The position numbers and the translations under genes are program-made. Positions 1 through 7,856 of a stretch of 64,000 nucleotides of DNA are shown in pieces (position 1 is the first letter of the stretch; every line of letters begins with the position of its first letter). The notes beneath the pieces were generated by a model. That model was not told the origin of the DNA, did no database searches, and was given only the letters and a program-made list of their open reading frames with translations. The stretch is from Pseudomaricurvus sp. HS19 (GTDB lineage: Bacteria > Pseudomonadota > Gammaproteobacteria > Pseudomonadales > Cellvibrionaceae): the NCBI RefSeq assembly GCF_009857815.1, contig NZ_WVVW01000009.1, positions 36,558-100,557 on the forward strand, given 5' to 3'.

Positions 1-63
1 GGCCATTACCGGTGCCACCAGAGTGGCGCCTATCCATAATACTGCGTGCAGTGACTTGTTCAT
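1..63 (-). CDS. N-terminus of a secreted or outer-membrane protein (cut by window edge)
   Basis: On the minus strand an ATG at 61-63 opens a frame that runs off the left edge. Its 21 visible residues begin MNKSLHAVLWIG and end LVAPVMA, a typical Sec signal peptide: a lysine near the start, a hydrophobic core and an Ala-x-Ala-like end. A purine-rich Shine-Dalgarno sequence (AGGGAGCAAGG) sits just upstream. Nothing of the mature protein is visible, so the function cannot be named. It faces away from pntAA. Confidence 0.6.
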   Translation of the reverse strand, partial: MNKSLHAVLWIGATLVAPVMA

Positions 64-840
64 TCCTTGCTCCCTGGAAGTGGATTTATATCAGAATGAA
101 AACTGTACGGAGGAAATGTGACGCTTGTGTTGCCTGCGGGAGCGTCTGCAAACGGTTTCGCCTGCTGGCCAGGAGAGGTTTGGCGGCAGGGCCCTGGCGG
201 CCGGGTTGCTGGCGCATTAAATCTCACATCCGCAGGATGCGGGCGGCAATCTCTGCTAAAACTGATGGGTGTTGCGGTGCACGGGTGTGGTTTTTATTGA
301 GCAGGGTGTTTGATAAGTTGAATGTGGAAGTCGGGGCGGGGAGGGTGAGGTAGCAACATTTTTGGCTGTTACTCACCAAAACAATCGCGTGCTGGCTGGA
401 AAATGGTTTTTGTGACCACATTCGGTCATTTTTAACCCTTGAGTAGCGGCTTGAGGATTGCGTACTATGCGCGGCTGCTATCGGGTCGGGCGATTATTTG
501 CAAGACGTTATAGCAGCTATTTTAAAAACTTATAGATAAAAGTACAGCACTTTATGGTGGTTTTCGTACGCCATACCAAAGCGGTAATGCGCAGGTGTTT
601 CGTCGCAGATAAAGTGCTGTCGATCAGGTTTTGCCTGATGACTTAGTAATTGTTTGGTTTGCAGCCTTGGGGATCGGGGCAGATTTTTTTGCAGAGTGCG
701 CGGTGCAGTCGGGCCGCAAGGGAAAGGAAACGTGGCAGTCATACCTTCCGGTTTTGATCCGTCGGGTGCTGTCAGGAGTTCAATAAAATCAGGGCTGAGG
801 CATGTACCTCTGTGCCCATAACAACAAGCAAGGACATCTT
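64..840. other. Intergenic region with no supported gene
   Basis: About 780 bases between the secreted protein (minus strand) and pntAA (plus strand). The open frames here are short, lack good ribosome binding sites and look unlike proteins. It must hold the divergent promoters of both neighbours, but I could not place a convincing -35/-10 pair. The only clear structure is the inverted repeat at 544-620. Confidence 0.6.
544..620. repeat. 12-bp perfect inverted repeat
   Basis: ACAGCACTTTAT at 544-555 is exactly complementary to ATAAAGTGCTGT at 609-620, with 53 bases between. There is no T-tract, so it is not an intrinsic terminator. It could be a cruciform, a pair of regulator sites or part of a folded leader of pntAA. 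Confidence 0.6.
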
Positions 841-1977
841 ATGATTATTGGTATCCCGCGGGAGTTGGCTCCCGGAGAAACCCGGGTCCCTGTAGTACCT
901 GCCTCGGTAAAACGATTTACCGACCAGGGTGCAGAGGTACAGATTGAGTCCGGTCTGGGCCTGGCCATCGGTATTAAAGATGACGAGTATGCTGCTGCCG
1001 GCGCCAGTGTGGTGACTGATCGTGCGGCACTGCTGGGAGGGGCGGACATCGTTCTGCGCCTGCGCAAGCCTGAGCTGGCCGAAGTCGCTTTGTTGAAGAA
1101 AGGATCGATCCATATCTCGTTCCTCGACCCCTTCAATGAGCACGCGCTGGTTGATGCGTTCCTCGAAGCGGGCATTACCGCCATCAGCATGGAAATGATT
1201 CCGCGTACTACCCGTGCCCAGAAAATGGATGCCCTTAGTTCGCAGGCGAGCCTTGCCGGTTACGCCATGGTGATCCTGGCGGCTGAGCGCCTGGATAAAA
1301 TTCTGCCGATGATGATGACGCCCGCCGGTACCATTTCTCCCGCCCGCGTTTTTGTTATCGGTGCCGGTGTTGCCGGTCTGCAGGCCATTGCCACCGCCAA
1401 GCGTCTGGGTGCCCGCGTGGAAGCGTTCGATACCCGCCCGGTGGTGAAGGAGCAGGTTGAGTCCCTCGGTGCCAAGTTTGTCGAGATTGACTTGGGTGAA
1501 ACCGGCCAGACTGCCGGTGGTTACGCCAATGCGCTGACGCCTGAGCAGCAAAAGCTGCAGCTGGAAGGCCAGAAAAAAGTGTGTGCGCAAGCGGACATCG
1601 TTATCACCACGGCGCAGCTGTTTGGTCGCAAGGCTCCTGTGGTGGTTACCAAAGACATGCTGGATGTAATGAAGCCCGGCAGTGTTGTGGTTGACCTCGC
1701 GGTGGAGTCCGGCGGTAACGTCGAGGGCTCGGTGCTGGGCGAAGAGGTGGATATCAATGGCGTTAAGGTCATTGGGCTGCCGAACATGCCAGGCCACGTT
1801 GCCGGCAATGCGTCCGACATGTACTCCGCCAACCTGCACAACCTGGTACTCGAGTACTGGGATAAAGAGAGCAAGTCATTCCAGCTGGACCTGGAAGACG
1901 ATATCCAGCAGGGCTGTATCGTTACCCACAACGGCGAAGTGATCAGTGAAATGATTAAAAATGCGAGGGCAAACTAA
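841..1977 (+). CDS. pntAA: Proton-translocating NAD(P) transhydrogenase, subunit alpha part 1
   Basis: Soluble NAD(H)-binding domain I of the membrane transhydrogenase, which couples hydride transfer between NADH and NADP+ to proton entry and supplies NADPH. The 378-residue protein begins MIIGIPRELAPGETRVP, as in the family, and carries a Rossmann motif GAGVAGLQAI near residue 180. The ATG at 841 is preferred over the in-frame ATG at 802 because AAGGA lies just upstream and the protein then starts at the conserved N-terminus. The alpha subunit is split, unlike the single chain of Escherichia coli: the stop overlaps the next start by one base. Confidence 0.95.
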   Translation: MIIGIPRELAPGETRVPVVPASVKRFTDQGAEVQIESGLGLAIGIKDDEYAAAGASVVTDRAALLGGADIVLRLRKPELAEVALLKKGSIHISFLDPFNEHALVDAFLEAGITAISMEMIPRTTRAQKMDALSSQASLAGYAMVILAAERLDKILPMMMTPAGTISPARVFVIGAGVAGLQAIATAKRLGARVEAFDTRPVVKEQVESLGAKFVEIDLGETGQTAGGYANALTPEQQKLQLEGQKKVCAQADIVITTAQLFGRKAPVVVTKDMLDVMKPGSVVVDLAVESGGNVEGSVLGEEVDINGVKVIGLPNMPGHVAGNASDMYSANLHNLVLEYWDKESKSFQLDLEDDIQQGCIVTHNGEVISEMIKNARAN

Positions 1978-2261
1978 TGGAAGCTATCTATCTCTCCTTC
2001 ATTCTGGTGCTCTCCATCTTTCTGGGATTTGAGCTGATCTCCAAAGTACCGGCAACGCTGCACACGCCGTTGATGTCCGGTTCCAACGCCATCTCCGGTA
2101 TTACCGTGGTGGGCGCATTGACTGCCGCTGCTGCGGTGGTTGAGAACCAGCAGATCGCCCATATCCTCGGTGGCGCCGCAGTGGCACTGGCGACCATTAA
2201 CGTGGTGGGTGGTTACATGGTAACTGACCGCATGCTGGCCATGTTCAAGAAGAAGCAGTAA
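1977..2261 (+). CDS. pntAB: NAD(P) transhydrogenase, subunit alpha part 2 (membrane)
   Basis: A 94-residue membrane protein corresponding to the C-terminal membrane part of the E. coli alpha subunit. It shows three hydrophobic segments: MEAIYLSFILVLSIFLGFEL, a central Gly/Ala-rich stretch and a third ending at GGYMV. The start codon overlaps the pntAA stop (TAATG), pointing to translational coupling, and pntB follows after 12 bases. It forms part of the proton channel with PntB. Confidence 0.95.
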   Translation: MEAIYLSFILVLSIFLGFELISKVPATLHTPLMSGSNAISGITVVGALTAAAAVVENQQIAHILGGAAVALATINVVGGYMVTDRMLAMFKKKQ

Positions 2262-2273
2262 GCGGAGCCGACA

Positions 2274-3638
2274 ATGACTATCAATTTCCTGATTAATCTT
2301 TCCTACATCGTTGCGGCCATCCTGTTTGTCCTTGGCCTGAAAAAACTGGGTTCACCGGCTACTGCACGTCAGGGTAACCTGATCTCTGCCGTGGGTATGC
2401 TGATCGCCGTGGTGGCTACCCTGGGTGGTAAGGGCCTGTTGCCCTGGACTTACATCATCGCCGGTTTTGTCATCGGTTCTGCAATCGGAGCGTTTGCCGC
2501 CCGCAAGGTGGAGATGACTGGCATGCCCGAGCTGGTGGCACTGTTCAACGGCTTTGGTGGCGCTGCTTCCCTGCTCGTAGGTTGGGTTGCTACCTACGCC
2601 GCTGGCAACAGCACCTTTATCAATGTCACTATCATCCTCTCCATCCTGATCGGTGGTGTAACCCTGACCGGCTCCATCATTGCCTGGGCCAAGCTCTCCG
2701 AGCGTATGCCCACCAAGGCACTGATGTTCACCGGCCAGCAGATCTTTAATGTGCTGCTGGTACTGGCGATCCTGGGTTCGGCAGTGATGTTCTGCATTGA
2801 GCCTTCCAACCCTGTGTGGCTGTGGGCGATTCTCGGCCTGTCACTGCTGTTCGGTATCATGGCGGTTATCCCCATCGGTGGTGCTGACATGCCGGTGGTT
2901 ATTGCACTGCTGAACTCCTACTCCGGTCTGGCGGCCTGTGCGGCCGGCTTCGTGCTGCACAACAACCTGCTGATTGTTGCCGGTGCGCTGGTGGGTGCGT
3001 CCGGTATCATCCTTACCAACATCATGTGTAAGGCGATGAACCGCTCCCTGAGCAACGTACTCTTCTCCGGCTTTGGTTCTGCGGTAACTTCCTCCACCAA
3101 AGTGGAAGGTGAGGTGAAACCCATTACCGCCGATGATGCTTACCTGATTATGGAAGCGGCCCGCAGTGTGGTGTTCGTTCCCGGTTACGGTATGGCGGTG
3201 GCCCAGGCCCAGCACGTGGTCAAAGAGCTGGCGGATCACCTGGAATCCAATGGTGCAGAAGTGAAGTTTGCTATCCACCCGGTAGCCGGTCGTATGCCTG
3301 GTCACATGAACGTGCTGCTGGCTGAAGCCAGTGTGCCTTACGATCAGCTGGTGGAGATGGACGATATCAACCCGCAACTGCCGAACGTGGACCTGGCGGT
3401 AGTGATTGGTGCCAACGACGTGGTCAACCCGGCGGCCAACAAGGACAAGGGCAGCCCGCTGTACGGTATGCCTGTGATCCGCGTTGACGAAGCCCGTACC
3501 GTGTTTGTGCTGAAGCGTTCCATGGGCTCCGGCTTCTCCGGTGTGGACAACCCGCTGTTTGTGGGCGACAACACCCGTATGTTGTTCGGTGATGCCAAGC
3601 AGTCACTGTCTCACATTGTGGGTGAGTTCAAGAGCTGA
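2274..3638 (+). CDS. pntB: NAD(P) transhydrogenase, subunit beta
   Basis: A 454-residue subunit with an N-terminal set of membrane helices (about residues 1-260) and a C-terminal soluble NADP(H)-binding domain III. The latter shows the family motif GYGMAVAQAQHVVKEL near residue 305 and PVAGRMPGHMNVLLAEA shortly after. Length agrees with E. coli PntB (462). It is the last gene of the pnt operon and is followed directly by a strong terminator. Confidence 0.95.
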   Translation: MTINFLINLSYIVAAILFVLGLKKLGSPATARQGNLISAVGMLIAVVATLGGKGLLPWTYIIAGFVIGSAIGAFAARKVEMTGMPELVALFNGFGGAASLLVGWVATYAAGNSTFINVTIILSILIGGVTLTGSIIAWAKLSERMPTKALMFTGQQIFNVLLVLAILGSAVMFCIEPSNPVWLWAILGLSLLFGIMAVIPIGGADMPVVIALLNSYSGLAACAAGFVLHNNLLIVAGALVGASGIILTNIMCKAMNRSLSNVLFSGFGSAVTSSTKVEGEVKPITADDAYLIMEAARSVVFVPGYGMAVAQAQHVVKELADHLESNGAEVKFAIHPVAGRMPGHMNVLLAEASVPYDQLVEMDDINPQLPNVDLAVVIGANDVVNPAANKDKGSPLYGMPVIRVDEARTVFVLKRSMGSGFSGVDNPLFVGDNTRMLFGDAKQSLSHIVGEFKS

Positions 3639-3660
3639 TTGGCTCCTGGACTGCGCTGGT

Positions 3661-3690
3661 AAAAAGCCCCGCATATGCGGGGCTTTTTTG
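3661..3690. terminator. Bidirectional intrinsic terminator between pntB and the TetR gene
   Basis: A perfect palindrome centred on GCATATGC: arms AAAAAGCCCCGCAT (3661-3674) and its complement (3675-3688), flanked by A and T tracts. It can end the pnt transcript on the plus strand and the TetR-type gene on the minus strand. Confidence 0.9.
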
Positions 3691-3746
3691 TTTTTGCGTC
3701 TGGCGATTGGCAGCAGTGTGTTGCTTGCCGACAGGGAGGGGAATAC

Positions 3747-4418
3747 TTATGCGGGTGTTTTGGCGCGGACTTCCGGTTTGGTAAGGCCGTGCAGGAACAG
3801 CTGTACGCAATAGCGGATATGATCGTCCAGGTCCTTGATGTCGTTGTTGGCGATGCCGGTCATTATGCCCCTGGCGGGGACGCCTACCGCCATGCTGAGA
3901 AACAGGGCAGCGGTTGTATCCGGGCGCTCCAGATAAATATCACCCAGCTCGGCATGGTGCTCCAGGACCTCTTTGATAACCACGATGGTGGGCAGTGTGC
4001 TGAGGCGGTAGAAGACACCGAGCAGTTCCGGGAAGCGATGGGTTTCGGAGTTGACTATGCGCTGGGTTGATCGGCCTTTGGGGGTCAGGAAGTGGCTCAC
4101 CCGATTGTGGGCGATAGCTTCCAGGGTGGTGGCGAGGTCATCGGTGATCAATGCTCTCAGCTCTTCCGGGGAGGGGGCGCACTCCACAAAGGCTTTCTCC
4201 AGTGCCGTTTTGAACAGCGCTTCCTTGTTGCCGTAATTGGTGTAGATGGTGCGCTTGGTCATGTGCATTGACGCAGCGATTTCATCCAGGGTGGTGAGGT
4301 CATAGCCTTTTTTCAGAAACACTTTCAGCGCCTTGTCGAGAATTTCCACGTGGCGCTTCTGGGCCTGTGCGGCGGTAGGGCGTCCGGCCTTCGGACGTGT
4401 TGTCGTTGATCTGCTCAT
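3747..4418 (-). CDS. TetR/AcrR-family transcriptional regulator
   Basis: A 223-residue one-component regulator. The N-terminal 60 residues hold the TetR helix-turn-helix: TTLDEIAASMHMTKRTIYTNYG followed by KEALF. The C-terminal half is a divergent ligand-binding and dimer domain, so the ligand cannot be predicted. The start is set at the ATG at 4418 (MSRSTTTRPKAGRP), typical of the family; an in-frame GTG at 4490 would add 24 residues that do not look conserved. It is divergent from the sulfatase gene and may control it. Confidence 0.85.
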   Translation of the reverse strand: MSRSTTTRPKAGRPTAAQAQKRHVEILDKALKVFLKKGYDLTTLDEIAASMHMTKRTIYTNYGNKEALFKTALEKAFVECAPSPEELRALITDDLATTLEAIAHNRVSHFLTPKGRSTQRIVNSETHRFPELLGVFYRLSTLPTIVVIKEVLEHHAELGDIYLERPDTTAALFLSMAVGVPARGIMTGIANNDIKDLDDHIRYCVQLFLHGLTKPEVRAKTPA

Positions 4419-4903
4419 ACCGGAGATGGCTCTGGGTTCCTGTTTATTATTTATTATGTTGCGGCAGTCCGGATTCCCGGGGTGCGTCACTGCTGCACAG
4501 TCCCAGGCAAATGTTGCCTGCCCGTTATCTTAAAGAATCACAACGATACTCTTCAATACAGAAGCAATACGAAAGCAACATGGACACGATCCAGTGCTGC
4601 CCTCTGTGAGCCGGCCCCTGTTTGTGGCTTTCGCGTGCTGCGGACGTGACTACCCGACCAGCCGCGAGAGTCGCAGCTTGACGCCACTGTGCAGGAATCC
4701 TAACATATAAAGAAACTGGTCAGTATCATTATGCCGGTTAAATAACCCTACCGAATAATAACAGCGGCCGCAGCGGCCCAATCATAGCCATAGCCAGACG
4801 CGGTGACCTCCCAGTACAGGATTCACATTGCGGACTGGTGTTACCGGCTGCCCGCCAGAGGCGGGCCCGCTGTCAGGCCCATAACCGGGAGAGAGTGCAA
4901 GTC
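4419..4903. other. Divergent intergenic region, TetR gene / sulfatase gene
   Basis: About 485 bases with no supported gene. It holds a possible promoter for the sulfatase at 4678-4706 and an AT-rich stretch just upstream of the TetR gene (about 4440-4460). I did not find a clear symmetrical TetR operator. Confidence 0.5.
4678..4706 (+). promoter_or_regulatory. Possible sigma-70 promoter of the sulfatase gene
   Basis: TTGACG, 17 bases, then TAACAT. The -35 fits 5 of 6 and the -10 fits 4 of 6 consensus bases. It would give a leader of about 190 bases. Confidence 0.4.
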
Positions 4904-7207
4904 ATGAGCAGAAAAAGGTTGTTGGGCCTGTTAGCCCTGGTCCTGAGTGCCGCGTGTAATGCGACGGAATTTCAGGGAAAAATCGGCCGCACGGAAGCCG
5001 ATTCGACACCGGACTGGCCGGCGGAGCCTGCACCTCCGGCCGCTGCTCCCAATATCCTGGTGTGGTTGCTGGATGATGTGGGTTTTGCCCAGCTGGGTAG
5101 CTACGGAGGACTGACTGAAACAGCCACTCTCGACCAGCTGGCGCAGAGCGGCGTCCGCTTTACGGATTTTCATGCAACGCCACTCTGCTCCCCCAGCCGG
5201 GCTGCACTGCTTACTGGTCGTAACCCGCACAACGTGGGTATGGGGGCGCATGCGGTAACGGCGACCGGATACCCGGGCTACAACGCACGGGTGCCGGATT
5301 CGGCGGCTACCATTGCCCGGATTCTTAAAGGAGTGGGATACGCCACCTATGCCCTGGGCAAGTGGGACCACCTGCCGGTTGAGCATACGACCGCAGCAGG
5401 ACCGTTTGATTACTGGCCCAGTGGCCAGGGTTTCGAACATTTCTATGGCTTCCTGTTACACGAGGCGAATCACTTCCAGCCGACTCTCTGGCGTGATCAC
5501 ACGCCGGTGACCGATGTGGACCTGAACAATCCCGATTATCACCTGACAGAAGATCTTGCTGATCAGGCGATCCACCAAATACGGGAATTGAAGGCGATCA
5601 ACCCGTCCCGGCCCTTCTTCATGTACTGGGCCACCGGCGCCGTACACGCCCCGCACCATGCACCAGCCAGCTACCTGGAAAAGTACCGCGGTAAATTCGA
5701 CAAAGGTTGGAACGCGGTTAGGGAAGTGATACTGGCGAAGCAGAAGAAGTTGGGTGTTGTCCCTGCAGATGTAGCGCTACCGCCGTGGCCGGATGATGTG
5801 CCGGCGTGGGAGAGCCTGAGTAGTGAACAGCAGAAAATGGCCGCGCGCATGATGGAGGCGTTCGCCGCGATGCTGGACCACGCCGATGATCAGTTCGCCC
5901 GTATCCTGCAGGCTCTGGACGACGTTGGTGAACTGGATAACACCATCGTGGTGGTGCTGTCGGATAACGGCGCCAGCGCCGAGGGTGGTTTGACCGGCAC
6001 GTTTAATGAAATGTTGTTGGGGCGGGTGTCCTGGGAAGACAACCTGCGTCACTACGCGCAGTGGGGTGGGCCGGAGACCTATCCTCACTACCCGGTGGGG
6101 TGGGCTGCGGCAGGTAACACCCCATTCCGTTATTACAAGCAGAGTGCATTCGAGGGCGGCAGCCGTGTACCGCTGATTATCTCCTGGCCCAAAGGCATTA
6201 AAGAGCGGGGGGAGTTGCGTTCCCAGTACCATTTTATCAGTGACGTCACCCCGACCCTGCTGGAGCTGGCCGGAGTTAAGGCTCCGAAAACGGTGGCCGG
6301 GGTTGAGCAGCAGCCACTGGACGGAGTGAGTTTCGCCTACGCCATTCACGATGCGGAGCAGGCAACCCGCAAGCAGGTGCAGTATTACGAATTGTGGGGT
6401 AACCGTGGCGTCTGGTCCGATGGTTGGAAGGCCAATTTGCAGTTGCGTCCCCGTCCCTGGGAGCACTCCACGCCGGCGTCGGTAGATGCTGCTCCGTGGC
6501 AGCTGTTTAACCTTGCCGAAGATTTCAATGAGCAGCATGACCTTGCGGACCGTGAACCACAGAAACTCGAGACCATGGTAACGCTGTTCCGGCAGCAGGC
6601 GGCGATAAATAACGTCTATCCTCTGGCGCCTGATTATCTTACGGCTTCCGTTAACCGCGTGAAAAAACAGTTGGCGGATCGTCAGGGTATTTTTGAATAT
6701 CGCCAGGGCAGTGGTCGCATTCCGACGGTCATTGGGCCACCAGTAAATCAATTGCCTTTCACGTTGAAAGTCTCAATTGATAACCGGACGCCGGTTAAGG
6801 AGGGCGTGATTTTTTCCGTTGGTGGCAACGGCGGGGGGATGGCGCTTTACCTGAAAAATGGCCGACCGGTATTGGCCTTCAGGCACCTGCTCAACGGTCT
6901 GACCGAGATCAGGTCGGTCAGGAAAATTGAGCGCGGAGAGAGTGTGATCGAGGTTGCCATGGAAAGACCGCAGGGCTCTCGTGATGGCATTGCCACTCTG
7001 ATGCTGGATGGTAAGCCAGTTGGCAGCGGCACCTTCAAAGGCTTGTCTGCGCTGCTGCCAATGGAGGAAACCTTCGATGTGGGTGCCGATTACGCCAGTC
7101 CGGTAGTGCCAGGTTATCCGGCGCGCTCGGCTATACCTCCGGGTTTTATCAAGTCGCTGCGTTTTCAATTCCCGGTGGCGCAGGAGATTAATCTCCTCGG
7201 GCACTGA
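4904..7207 (+). CDS. Type I arylsulfatase, exported
   Basis: Hydrolyses sulfate esters; the true substrate is unknown. The 767-residue protein has a hydrophobic export signal ending LSAAC at residue 18, so it may be a lipoprotein. The metal-binding DD is at residues 57-58. The sulfatase signature CSPSR is at 95-99, where the cysteine is converted to formylglycine, followed by AALLTGR. The ATG at 4904 is preferred over 4838 because GGGAGAGA lies 9 bases upstream and the protein then begins with the signal peptide. A maturation enzyme is not encoded in the window. The C-terminal part beyond about residue 600 resembles an extra beta-rich domain. A TonB-dependent receptor lies downstream, suggesting use of a sulfated nutrient. 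Confidence 0.9.
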   Translation: MSRKRLLGLLALVLSAACNATEFQGKIGRTEADSTPDWPAEPAPPAAAPNILVWLLDDVGFAQLGSYGGLTETATLDQLAQSGVRFTDFHATPLCSPSRAALLTGRNPHNVGMGAHAVTATGYPGYNARVPDSAATIARILKGVGYATYALGKWDHLPVEHTTAAGPFDYWPSGQGFEHFYGFLLHEANHFQPTLWRDHTPVTDVDLNNPDYHLTEDLADQAIHQIRELKAINPSRPFFMYWATGAVHAPHHAPASYLEKYRGKFDKGWNAVREVILAKQKKLGVVPADVALPPWPDDVPAWESLSSEQQKMAARMMEAFAAMLDHADDQFARILQALDDVGELDNTIVVVLSDNGASAEGGLTGTFNEMLLGRVSWEDNLRHYAQWGGPETYPHYPVGWAAAGNTPFRYYKQSAFEGGSRVPLIISWPKGIKERGELRSQYHFISDVTPTLLELAGVKAPKTVAGVEQQPLDGVSFAYAIHDAEQATRKQVQYYELWGNRGVWSDGWKANLQLRPRPWEHSTPASVDAAPWQLFNLAEDFNEQHDLADREPQKLETMVTLFRQQAAINNVYPLAPDYLTASVNRVKKQLADRQGIFEYRQGSGRIPTVIGPPVNQLPFTLKVSIDNRTPVKEGVIFSVGGNGGGMALYLKNGRPVLAFRHLLNGLTEIRSVRKIERGESVIEVAMERPQGSRDGIATLMLDGKPVGSGTFKGLSALLPMEETFDVGADYASPVVPGYPARSAIPPGFIKSLRFQFPVAQEINLLGH

Positions 7208-7372
7208 GCCACAGTGTGCCGTGGCACTGCTGTCGTCACTGTTATTTCTAAAGGAAATTATAAAAACTAATTAATATTTCCTTAAAACCTATGCGTCAGT
7301 GGCAAAACCTGTTCCCGGTGTTCCTGCCGGGACAATGCTGAATATTTCGGGACATTTAGGTGCTGCGGTGTG

Positions 7373-7402
7373 TTGACAGCGCATCTGGCGGTCGGCTAGA
7401 TT
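7373..7402 (+). promoter_or_regulatory. Possible sigma-70 promoter upstream of the TonB-dependent receptor
   Basis: TTGACA at 7373-7378, 18 bases, then TAGATT at 7397-7402. The -35 is perfect and the -10 fits 4 of 6. It would leave a leader of about 445 bases, which includes the hairpin at 7741-7782. Confidence 0.4.
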
Positions 7403-7740
7403 AACGATACTTGCTGGTATCTTTAATTTTGATCATCACAGATGCCATAAATACAGCCCGGCATTAGCACCTGAATCTGAATAAATATAAGTGCACCAGG
7501 GCAGTACAACCTCCGCTAAAACTTTGCTGAATTAATAATTACAGAGGCAGGTTGAGGGTGGCGGTTTTGGATTAACAGAGACTCAACAGTAGTAAGTTTT
7601 GCATTCCGTGTGGGAGCGATGTCGCTGCGCGGGGTGGCGGGACTGCGGTTGTCCAAAGTCTGTATGAAGCCGTTTCCCTCTTACTGTTGAAGCTTTACGA
7701 ACAAGCCAGGCTTTCCAGCGTTGAAATCACGTATCGTAAG

Positions 7741-7782
7741 GCCTGGCCTGGTCACGACAGGAGTTGTGACAGGACGCCAGGC
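7741..7782 (+). other. Imperfect hairpin in the likely leader of the TonB-dependent receptor
   Basis: GCCTGGC (7741-7747) pairs with GCCAGGC (7776-7782), and inside it GTCAC (7751-7755) pairs with GTGAC (7766-7770). It lies 75 bases before the start codon and has no T-tract, so it could be an RNA control element or an operator. Confidence 0.4.
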
Positions 7783-7856
7783 AGGCATGCCATTTTTATA
7801 AAATAAAAAAACAAAATAATAACGCGGCAATACAATAAAAAGCGGGAGCTACCCTC

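Larger units (their letters stand above)
7208..7856. other. Intergenic region upstream of the TonB-dependent receptor
   Basis: About 650 bases without a supported gene. It contains a candidate promoter at 7373-7402, an imperfect hairpin at 7741-7782 and an AT-rich stretch at 7795-7840 just before the receptor's ribosome binding site. A cobalamin riboswitch was considered but the conserved B12-box sequence is not present. Confidence 0.5.

Noticed and set aside
772..1839. 355-codon minus-strand frame opposite pntAA
   Set aside because: It is complementary to a well-conserved gene, is rich in His/Gln/Arg as expected of an antisense shadow, and has no start signals or known motif.
7208..7856. 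Cobalamin riboswitch before the TonB-dependent receptor
   Set aside because: The CAGG/GCC-rich hairpin looked suggestive, but the conserved B12-box and core sequences are not present.
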